Positions 6,120 to 12,730 of a stretch of 14,427 nt of DNA are shown here, piece after piece. Each line of letters opens with the position of its first letter. The first letter of the stretch is position 1. The position numbers and the translations under genes were made by a program. Source of the stretch: Bdellovibrionales bacterium (GTDB taxonomy: Bacteria > Bdellovibrionota > Bdellovibrionia > Bdellovibrionales > UBA1609); NCBI GenBank assembly GCA_020434645.1, contig JAGRAK010000018.1, positions 1 through 14,427 of the forward strand, read 5' to 3'. The notes below the pieces were generated by a model, which saw only the letters and a list, made by a program, of their open reading frames with translations, did no database searches and was not told the DNA's origin.

Positions 6120-8504
6120 TTAAAAATTAAAACCCGAACATTCTCGCGAGATTACAATTCGCGAAAATAAATTTTTTAAATTATAATTATCATTAACAAA
6201 TTCTTGGCCCACTTTATCAATTAAGCTTTGGTCGACAGCTGCAGGCTCTCTTTTGCAGACGGAGCGAAATGCTCGCTTTGCCATGCAAGTTTGAAATGCT
6301 TTAGATCCTGCAATAAGTTGCCCGAAAGATCGGATGCTATTGCCTGTGGCACTTTGATTCCAGCCAAAATATGTCGAGTTTGAACCACGATAGGCATTGT
6401 TCACCCAAGAATTATCGACAACTTCATATCCCTCACTGAAGACGTCATCGTTTCGGTTCATTTTGCATGCGATACCATTGGGTCGTTGACACATTGTAGT
6501 GGCTGTTTCGCCGTCTTCAGTTGGCGAGTTGGCTGTGATAATACTAGCATGCTTCACTAAGTTATTATTAAAGTGAACTTTTGCAAATGCACCTCTTAAG
6601 CCATCCATATTAGAGTGACAACTACGGCATGATGTCAAAAATTTCGTGTGATCGCCACCAGGGTAGCGGTCGACATCTTGACCTACGCGATTGTCTGGAC
6701 CTGTTGAGTCTGACCACCCCGCAATTGGTATGCATAAAAATTCTCTAAAAGCATATTCAATAATACGACGATTTGTACCAGCCACAGCATGAGCCGCCAA
6801 AAAGGCGCGAGAAGTGAGAATGCCAGCTGGATCAGGATGATTGACGGCAGTTGTACCATTTGAAATTTTCTGCCCATCAACTTTAACAAGCACTTTACGC
6901 AAGTTGTAGTCGAGAGCTTCAAGCCGCTCATAGTGATTGTTTGATAATAGCAGATCATTTTGCATATTGCTGGGTGTGGCTGTGAGCGTAGGGTTACCCA
7001 TATAAAAGAAGTTACCAGTTAAAAGTTGTGTGGCCGGTATGTTGTCTCTTGTGACGCCAATTATTGTTGCAACAAAATCATTAAGTGCCGTATTGACAGA
7101 TTCGTCTCGTGTTGACATGCGTTTAGCGAAGTCACGTATAGTGATATTGTAAAATGCATCTTCACTCGCGGCAAGTTGAGCGGCGCCCAGTGGATTGCCC
7201 GCATTTAGCATTTGCACCATGCCGCGCCCTGAATAGTCAACGCTTGCGGGAAAGCGTGAATCATTTACGCCTGAAATAATCGGTGCAGTAATAGGGATTT
7301 TAACACCCACGATACGATTATAAATTTGAGCAGCAATTAAATGATTGTTTGTTATTTGCACATTTGGATTAGGTGGCAGTGATTGATAATTTGCGCCGGG
7401 AGCAGATTCTCCTAAAATGTCTTCATCAGTATGAGCGTCACAATACACGGCTAGTAAATAAATTTCGCCGCGCCATTCTCTGTTTTCAGTTCTAAATGAA
7501 ATATTACCACCAGATTTAACAACGGGAGCCGTAGTGCTAGAGTAGGTTACTTCATTACCAAGACTTAGGTAGAATGAGTCATTCCAGCCTGAAAGCCGGT
7601 TGGCCATTGATGGATCAACGGTCTGCATTCTTGGCACGGGCTGTAGTGTGAATGGATTTTCAAATGAGCCCTCGCCTTCTGAGCTTGAACTTGTGTAGAG
7701 AGTGGCGGTGCCATTGGCTTTGTAAGTGAAAATAACTTGTTGAAGTTTATTGTTAGCTAGAATTTTGCTGTCAGAAGTGTCTGGCGTATTAAGTGAAGTA
7801 TGACTTGTTTCTATAGAGTAAAGAGCCGCTTGCTGATTATTATAACTAGCGCTAGCGCTTGTGAAGCCATCATTAGCTTGAGCATTTCGCTGCGTGCGAT
7901 TGCCGCGTCGAACTGAAGCCGTATATTGAGGTGCCATATCGTAATCTAGTCCTACATAAAAATTAGAATCATTTGAAGAGCCGAGGTAGCGGCCGTTTAC
8001 CATTTGTTCAGTGTTGCGGCCGAGTGTGACGATTTTTAAAGGCATCATACGGCCTTCTTTAGTTAATTCATCAGCTCTATCATTTCGAACCCACATTTCA
8101 ACAGTCATGTTATTTGTGGCTTTACATTGATTTGTTATTTTCGCCGCTTCAACAATAGATTTTACCCCATTTTTAGAGCCTTCGTTGAAGTCTAAATAGC
8201 AAACGGTTTGTTGAGATTTAGTAACGGGGTCATAAAAAGAACGATCACATTTTCTTTGAATGGCCGTTGTGTTTGATATTTTTAAATCCAGTGGTGCTCC
8301 CACTCCAGATTCATCAGCAATTGTATTGGCCGGTAGAGCTACATTATTTCGTGTTGGTGAGAATTGATAAAGGGCGACAAGGCCACGCTTTACGCCTTGC
8401 CCGCCTTCGTTTCGAGTACGACCCAATATATCAAGAGCCTGCACAGGTGTGCTTAAAATCATGGCCAGGGTGACAATAGATGTATTAATTTTAAACTTAA
8501 TCAT
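6120..8504 (-). CDS. Secreted LamG/ConA-like protein with DUF1592/DUF1588/DUF1585-type CxxCH region
   Basis: The start chosen is the ATG at 8504 (794 residues), because AGGGGA lies just upstream and a clean Sec signal follows (cleavage near PVQA23). A longer reading from a TTG at 8540 would bury both. Residues about 40-360 have the strand pattern of a LamG/concanavalin-like domain, including MTVEMWVRN and QQVIFTYKANGTATLY. Later segments match the DUF1592-DUF1588-DUF1585 series: the LLTGNFFYMGNP helix, AGILTSRAFLAAHA, the heme motif CRSCH (626-630) followed by SNMDGL, and a C-terminal module with FQTCMAKRAF and LKNLFSRIVISRE. One c-type heme is expected. The LamG part may bind glycans or proteins at the cell surface. 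It lies 48 bases after the beta-propeller gene. Family function is unknown. Confidence 0.75.
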   Translation of the reverse strand: MIKFKINTSIVTLAMILSTPVQALDILGRTRNEGGQGVKRGLVALYQFSPTRNNVALPANTIADESGVGAPLDLKISNTTAIQRKCDRSFYDPVTKSQQTVCYLDFNEGSKNGVKSIVEAAKITNQCKATNNMTVEMWVRNDRADELTKEGRMMPLKIVTLGRNTEQMVNGRYLGSSNDSNFYVGLDYDMAPQYTASVRRGNRTQRNAQANDGFTSASASYNNQQAALYSIETSHTSLNTPDTSDSKILANNKLQQVIFTYKANGTATLYTSSSSEGEGSFENPFTLQPVPRMQTVDPSMANRLSGWNDSFYLSLGNEVTYSSTTAPVVKSGGNISFRTENREWRGEIYLLAVYCDAHTDEDILGESAPGANYQSLPPNPNVQITNNHLIAAQIYNRIVGVKIPITAPIISGVNDSRFPASVDYSGRGMVQMLNAGNPLGAAQLAASEDAFYNITIRDFAKRMSTRDESVNTALNDFVATIIGVTRDNIPATQLLTGNFFYMGNPTLTATPSNMQNDLLLSNNHYERLEALDYNLRKVLVKVDGQKISNGTTAVNHPDPAGILTSRAFLAAHAVAGTNRRIIEYAFREFLCIPIAGWSDSTGPDNRVGQDVDRYPGGDHTKFLTSCRSCHSNMDGLRGAFAKVHFNNNLVKHASIITANSPTEDGETATTMCQRPNGIACKMNRNDDVFSEGYEVVDNSWVNNAYRGSNSTYFGWNQSATGNSIRSFGQLIAGSKAFQTCMAKRAFRSVCKREPAAVDQSLIDKVGQEFVNDNYNLKNLFSRIVISRECSGFNF

Positions 8505-8552
8505 ATTTCCCCTAAAAGTGCAGTCACTAAAATTCCCCAATTTGAAATGACC

Positions 8553-10301
8553 TTACGGTAATTTCACAAAATATAAACTTCCTGAATTACTAACAGTTGC
8601 ATTGTGTTCATCGTTAAGTGCTCCAGAAACAAGCCAGCCATCTGCTGTGACGTCAATGGAGTAGCCAAATGAATCGGCATTTCGATCATCACTTCGAGAT
8701 CGTATTTTAAAAAGTTGAGTGTTAGCAGCGGTACCATACAAATACACAGCGCCAAATTTTGGAGATCCTTCTGCCTTGTCAGGTGCTCCAACTAAAACTC
8801 TTGACCCCTTCACAGCTACTGAAAAACCAAATTGATCCACATCATCTCTATTGGCGTCGCCCATAGCGTAGGTTAAACTTGGTTGATCAGAAAAACTTCC
8901 TGAAGCGCTCTTATATAAGTATGCGCTTCCGCGTCGATTCGTATTATATGGAGCACCGACAACTAAATTTGTACCATCAAGAGAGAGAGCATAGCCGAAG
9001 CGATTTGCGGCATTATTTGTTGTGCCTGGATTTGAAATTTTCTTTGATAGTGTTGAATTAGTGAAGATATACACAGCTTCATCTCGAGTCGTTACTGAAC
9101 TCGGAAACGGCGCCCCTACAGCTAAAGTTGCGCCCGACATTGAAAGGCTTGTGCCGAATTCTCCACGAGCAACAACTCCCCCAGAAGGAGTGAATACATC
9201 ATAGGAGTTCCATCCGCTTCCGGTGTATTTAAAGACAGCGCCTGAGTATAAGCCGCCACCTAAATTTGCCCGTGGTGCAGAGATGGCAACAGTTGAGCCC
9301 GATACAGCGAGCGCAGAACCGAAAAGACCTTCTCCTCCACTTGGTGGATTTAATACTTTTGATTCAACCCATGATGATCCGTTAAAGGTGTAAATCCAGG
9401 CACGACCAGAACCATTAGAGGCTAGCGGTGCACCTAGGGCCAGTGTTGTCCCTGAAATCGCGGCACCTGTAAGTAAATCACCAGCTGTTAAATTAGATGG
9501 AGTTAGTTTTTGTGAAATCGCCCAAGTGGAGCCCGTTTTTTTCATAACATAAGCCGCGCCAGCATCAACACCTCGTTCTTCGTCTCCTGGTGCTGCTGCT
9601 ATTGCCCAAATACCATCAGTGGCAACGGTTCGACCCATTTGTCCGGCATCGTAAGCTACAGTGGGGTTTACTCTTTGTGTTGGCAAGCAGGCATCAATTC
9701 GATTGACGATAAATGATTTTCTAACAGAAGTTTTGGCGATACTATTACAAGCCGTTATTGGTGCGCCTTGAGCGGTTTTGACAGCGTCATCAACAGTTAT
9801 ATTCACTGTGACAGGTCCACTTAAGCATTCTGCTTCGTTGTCCGCATTGATTGTAATATTAAATGTACCAGTAGATGGGGCATTGTTTGGAGTATTGCAA
9901 TTGACGGTGATTCCTGTGCTATTACCGCCGACAACATTGCAGTTCACATCGATAATTCCGCTATAGGTGTCGCCCGAAGTGAAGTTGGCAGTGAGTGTTT
10001 TATTACTATCAGTGCCCGCGTCTCGACCCATGCCGATTTTAAAGTCGACACTGGCTTGACTGATAGCTGTGACGAGGGGGTCAGCATTAGTTGTTCTTGG
10101 GCAAGCCGTTGGTGGTGGAGTGACCGGCGGGGGAGGAGGTGGCGTGACTGTTCCTCCAGGTACGGAGGTGCTAGAGCTATCACTACCATCACTTGTAGTC
10201 CCTATTGCAGAGCCGCAGTTTTGAAAGGCCACAATAGTTATTGATGCAATAAGAAGTGAAGTGGCAATAAATGAAAATTTCTGCTTATTTATTTTTTTCA
10301 T
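8553..10301 (-). CDS. Lipoprotein with seven-repeat FG-GAP beta-propeller
   Basis: This 582-residue protein has a signal peptide ending VAFQNC29GS (lipoprotein-type, with Asn before Cys). A Ser/Gly then Pro-rich linker covers about residues 35-68. A Cys-containing beta region of unclear family covers about 70-205. Seven repeats follow, starting near residues 222, 277, 327, 382, 435, 491 and 545. Each has the pattern FG-x-S/A-(hydrophobic)-x-G-x-x-L-x-V-G-A-P and then a YLY-type strand, with about 54 residues between repeats. This is the FG-GAP/integrin-alpha pattern and predicts a closed seven-bladed beta-propeller displayed on a flexible stalk. Its ATG overlaps the stop of the diheme lipoprotein gene (TAATG), so the two are translationally coupled. 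The role is likely protein or carbohydrate binding. There is no heme motif in this subunit. Confidence 0.8.
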   Translation of the reverse strand: MKKINKQKFSFIATSLLIASITIVAFQNCGSAIGTTSDGSDSSSTSVPGGTVTPPPPPPVTPPPTACPRTTNADPLVTAISQASVDFKIGMGRDAGTDSNKTLTANFTSGDTYSGIIDVNCNVVGGNSTGITVNCNTPNNAPSTGTFNITINADNEAECLSGPVTVNITVDDAVKTAQGAPITACNSIAKTSVRKSFIVNRIDACLPTQRVNPTVAYDAGQMGRTVATDGIWAIAAAPGDEERGVDAGAAYVMKKTGSTWAISQKLTPSNLTAGDLLTGAAISGTTLALGAPLASNGSGRAWIYTFNGSSWVESKVLNPPSGGEGLFGSALAVSGSTVAISAPRANLGGGLYSGAVFKYTGSGWNSYDVFTPSGGVVARGEFGTSLSMSGATLAVGAPFPSSVTTRDEAVYIFTNSTLSKKISNPGTTNNAANRFGYALSLDGTNLVVGAPYNTNRRGSAYLYKSASGSFSDQPSLTYAMGDANRDDVDQFGFSVAVKGSRVLVGAPDKAEGSPKFGAVYLYGTAANTQLFKIRSRSDDRNADSFGYSIDVTADGWLVSGALNDEHNATVSNSGSLYFVKLP

Positions 10302-11038
10302 TATAAAGCCCCCGCGTTTATCCAGCTGCGCACGGTGGCCGCTTGTGCTGAATTGAGCCCGAGCGCACCAGACGTTGGCATTCTTGAAAAGCTTTGAAGA
10401 AGTTGAGAGCCGGCTGCATTGTTTGGTATAACAAGTCCGGCACCACGTAGAGTTACTGCGTCAACATCTAAACGAGGGGAGTTGCCGCCAGCTCGATGGC
10501 AGCTTGTGCAATTTTGCGTTAAAATTTGTCGCACTTGAGTGAATGTCGCGGCAGCAGTTGGCCCGCCACCGTTATCAATTGGTGTGCCACCGATATAAGT
10601 ATCAAAATTGCCACCCTCAGCGGCAATCCAATCACGTAAAATGCCCACTTCTTGATCTGTTAAATCAGGACTTCCCGGTGGAGGCATGAGGCCATCAATT
10701 ACATCTAGATAAAGTGGTGATGTTTGCGGGAGTCCAATAACAATAAACTTGTTGTCGATTAGATATTGAGAGTTTGTAATATCTCGTAGTGGGTTATCGG
10801 TTGTTGCGCTGTTATGGCAAGAGGCACATTTATTATTTAATATTGTGTTTTTATTAAAGCGTAAGTTATTTAAAATATTGGCCGTATTTACACTGGCTCC
10901 GGTGAAAACTTCTAATGAGCCGGCGTCATGAGAACTGCTGCAATTGGTGTAGGTAAATAAAATAATAGTAAGGCCAATAAATAAACTGCCAGTGACGAGT
11001 TTACTTAATAATGACTTGCTACTAGATCTTAAATTCAA
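10301..11038 (-). CDS. Diheme c-type cytochrome lipoprotein
   Basis: This 245-residue protein starts at TTG, with GGGGGA (11045-11050) 6 bases upstream. No in-frame ATG gives a better signal peptide. The signal ends FTYTNC33SSSHD, almost the same as in the Calx-beta/heme lipoprotein at the other end of the operon. Two similar cytochrome c modules follow. The first has CASCH (71-75) with Met118 in GLMPPPGSPDLT as probable distal ligand and the closing helix LRDWIAAEG. The second has CTSCH (177-181) with Met220 in RMPTSG and the helix VRSWINAGAL. A Gly-rich linker (150-160) joins them. It is the first gene of the operon. It probably carries electrons in the periplasm or at the outer membrane; the partner is unknown. 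Confidence 0.85.
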   Translation of the reverse strand: MNLRSSSKSLLSKLVTGSLFIGLTIILFTYTNCSSSHDAGSLEVFTGASVNTANILNNLRFNKNTILNNKCASCHNSATTDNPLRDITNSQYLIDNKFIVIGLPQTSPLYLDVIDGLMPPPGSPDLTDQEVGILRDWIAAEGGNFDTYIGGTPIDNGGGPTAAATFTQVRQILTQNCTSCHRAGGNSPRLDVDAVTLRGAGLVIPNNAAGSQLLQSFSRMPTSGALGLNSAQAATVRSWINAGAL

Positions 11039-11044
11039 AGTGCA

Positions 11045-11050
11045 TCCCCC
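11045..11050 (-). promoter_or_regulatory. G-run ribosome binding site deciding the TTG start
   Basis: GGGGGA precedes the TTG at 11038 by 6 bases. An ATG overlapping this site (GGGGGATGC) opens a frame of only seven codons and is not a sensible start. The context AUACGGGGGAUGC also resembles the CsrA recognition sequence RUACARGGAUGU, so translation of the first operon gene could be repressed by a CsrA-type protein. That is inference. Confidence 0.45.
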
Positions 11051-11087
11051 GTATCAAAATGAGAAAATCTAGAGCCTTTTTACCCGT

Positions 11088-11120
11088 ACTATAGTCGGTC
11101 TTAACTATATCGTTCTTGAG
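11088..11120 (-). promoter_or_regulatory. Possible sigma28 (FliA)-like promoter of the heme-lipoprotein operon
   Basis: On the minus strand CTCAAG (11115-11120) is followed by CCGACTATA (11090-11098), with 17 bases between CTCAA and CCGA. This resembles the sigma28 pattern CTAAA-N15/16-CCGATAT, with one extra base in the -10 part and slightly long spacing. No good sigma70 -35/-10 pair is visible nearby, although TATAGT occurs twice (11088-11093 and 11104-11109). The expected leader would be about 40 bases. The assignment is tentative. Confidence 0.3.
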
Positions 11121-11217
11121 CAAATAGTGATCTGAAAACCCCATGACCCATGTCATAAATAGGTAGCAAGTTACGAGCCGTCTGAAATGAAATCTATTTG
11201 ATCTGAGAGACGAATGA

Positions 11218-11232
11218 TTAGACACTGTCAAA
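11218..11232. repeat. Near-perfect 15-base palindrome, possible operator
   Basis: TTAGACACTGTCAAA is symmetric around its central base except for one pair (TT-w-GACA-s-TGTC-w-AA). It lies about 100 bases upstream of the putative promoter of the diheme lipoprotein gene and just past the end of the methyltransferase gene. Spacing and symmetry fit an upstream regulator site. No regulator gene is in the window. Confidence 0.3.
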
Positions 11233-11248
11233 AGATAAGCCATATCTA

Positions 11249-11269
11249 AATCGATATATTGAATCGATT
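11249..11269. repeat. AT-rich inverted repeat at the end of the methyltransferase gene
   Basis: AATCGAT and ATCGATT form perfect 7-base arms around a 7-base loop and overlap the stop codon of the methyltransferase gene. The stem is AT-rich and no T run follows on the minus strand, so it is a weak terminator candidate at best. Confidence 0.3.
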
Positions 11270-12578
11270 ATTTCTCAAAATAATTCGAAAAATAAGTCAG
11301 TAAAATCGTGGTGGCGTCGCTGTCAGATAGTTTTAAGTGCTCAGTCATGAGTTTTACAATGTCAGTAATTGAACGACGGCCATCGATTGATAAAAGAATT
11401 TGGAGTTCAAGTTGAGATTGTGAAGCTATATTCTGAAATTCAGGTGAGAGTGGTATGGCTTCTGAAGTATTCGTGACCCAGCTGGGGTAATTTTCAAAAT
11501 CCTTTGGGGCTACCATTTTTTTAATTTTTTTAGCTCGCCATGCGAGGACTTTTTCTTCACGTTTTTGCGATGAAAGCGGGGAGTGAAGGTAGGTCATAAA
11601 TTGTTCTTCTGAAGCTTCAATTTTAAAACCGGCAAGATCTAATATCTGCTCAATTTCTTCTTTTGTATATGAAGAGCCTCGTTCTGGAGAGCCGAAACCA
11701 AGAGGGCCAAAATTAATCCAAGTGGCGCCGTCGCGCATTCTAGAATTGAGTCTTTTAGCAAATTGAAAAAAATCTTCAGGAATAATATCAATAAACCAGG
11801 GAGTTAAAATCGATGTTAAAGACTCAGCTTTAAATGGGAGATTAATAGCGTCTCCCCAAATGTGAGTCACATTTATTTCTGAATCTGTTTCTGATTCTAT
11901 TTTAGATTCTGTAGATTTAAAATCAGAGTCAGGAGTCTTGAGTGCCCATTTTTTTTTTTTGTTGTCTTGCGTGAGAGGGAACTCGTTGATTTCTGTTAAT
12001 TCAAAAGATTCACCACTCCACATTTTTTGTGATACTGAAAGTAGGAGAGGATTAATGTCGACCAATTTAAAATCAGTGGCCATTTTATTTAAAGCCAGAT
12101 CATAAGCTAGTCGCCCGGCGCCAGACCCGAGTACAATCAGTTCTTCAGTTTTACTTGAAGGCCATACTTTTTTAAGAATTTCTAATGAAACATAATTCTC
12201 ATTGGTGCTCCATGCCCAATCACGAAAAATATTATTAAAATAACTTAACACATGCTGCTCGCTTGGCACTCGCTCTGCGAGCACCTTGGCGACTGAGATG
12301 TCTTGAAATATATTTTCTAACTTAAAAGGCTCCAATAATAATTGAATTTCATTTTTTTGTGATTTTAGGGCTGTAGTCATAAGTTCAAAGCGCTTTTTAG
12401 TGAGATTGCTGATTTGATGTGTGGCCGGATTAGAATCGACTTTAATTTTATGTAGTTTATGATCAATTAATGTGCGGTATTTATTTAGTTTATTTAGCCA
12501 CTGAATTTTAGCTAAAGATACGTCTTTAAATAGTGTGATTTGGGGCTGAATATGAATGGGCATAGGGTATATTGTCAC
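11268..12578 (-). CDS. N2227/carnosine-N-methyltransferase-like SAM methyltransferase with PqqD-like tail
   Basis: This 436-residue cytosolic protein has no signal peptide. FNNIFRDWAWS (about 114-124) matches the R-D-W-S segment of the N2227 family. The SAM-binding loop is LIVLGSGAGRLAYDLA (147-162), with acidic Asp174 in VDINP. TPWFIDIIP (259-267) and WINFGPLGF (287-295) are further N2227 hallmarks, as in eukaryotic carnosine N-methyltransferase. Residues about 200-235 are a polar, low-complexity insert beginning with four Lys codons in a 12-A run. The last 55 residues (LLSIDGRRSITDIVKLM onward) resemble a PqqD-type winged helix. Start is GTG at 12578 with no clear ribosome site; ATG at codon 6 (12563) is an alternative. 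The bacterial substrate is unknown and carnosine itself is not implied. It is separated from both neighbours by more than 150 bases and may be a single-gene unit. Confidence 0.75.
   Translation of the reverse strand: MTIYPMPIHIQPQITLFKDVSLAKIQWLNKLNKYRTLIDHKLHKIKVDSNPATHQISNLTKKRFELMTTALKSQKNEIQLLLEPFKLENIFQDISVAKVLAERVPSEQHVLSYFNNIFRDWAWSTNENYVSLEILKKVWPSSKTEELIVLGSGAGRLAYDLALNKMATDFKLVDINPLLLSVSQKMWSGESFELTEINEFPLTQDNKKKKWALKTPDSDFKSTESKIESETDSEINVTHIWGDAINLPFKAESLTSILTPWFIDIIPEDFFQFAKRLNSRMRDGATWINFGPLGFGSPERGSSYTKEEIEQILDLAGFKIEASEEQFMTYLHSPLSSQKREEKVLAWRAKKIKKMVAPKDFENYPSWVTNTSEAIPLSPEFQNIASQSQLELQILLSIDGRRSITDIVKLMTEHLKLSDSDATTILLTYFSNYFEK
11949..11960 (-). repeat. 12-base A tract inside the methyltransferase gene
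   Basis: The coding strand has twelve consecutive A residues, read as Lys207-Lys210. A single-base slip would shift the frame before the WFID and WINFGP motifs and disable the enzyme. It lies in a low-complexity loop, where a change in length by multiples of three would be harmless. Confidence 0.9.
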
Positions 12579-12620
12579 AAACTAATCAAGGCCTATCAAT
12601 TATTGCATACGACTTGTGAG

Positions 12621-12642
12621 GTAAAGCCAAGACTTCGGTCTT
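12621..12642. repeat. Eroded relative of the 2153-2174 hairpin, with UUCG tetraloop
   Basis: On the plus strand GTAAAGCCAAGAC is followed by TTCG and GTCTT, giving a 5-bp stem (12629-12642) closed by a C(UUCG)G loop. The left part is almost the same as AGGTAAAGCCAGAC at 2148-2161. The right arm stops pairing after GTCTT, as if GGC had been lost. On the minus strand it lies 90 bases past the stop of the murein endopeptidase gene and could mark its transcript end; there is no T run. Confidence 0.4.
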
Positions 12643-12730
12643 ATACATAATCTTCTGATAAGTTATATTATGTTACGATATTTATAGATATGACGGTTTG
12701 TCGTGTTTTAGAAGGCACGAAGAGCAGAAA

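Noticed and set aside
8505..8540. Extension of the LamG/heme gene to a TTG at 8540
   Set aside because: It would hide the AGGGGA ribosome site and put 12 polar residues before a clean signal peptide that begins at the ATG at 8504.
11022..11243. Minus-strand ORF of 73 codons between the methyltransferase and diheme lipoprotein genes
   Set aside because: It has no ribosome site, contains the putative operon promoter, overlaps the TTG gene in another frame and shows no recognisable protein features.
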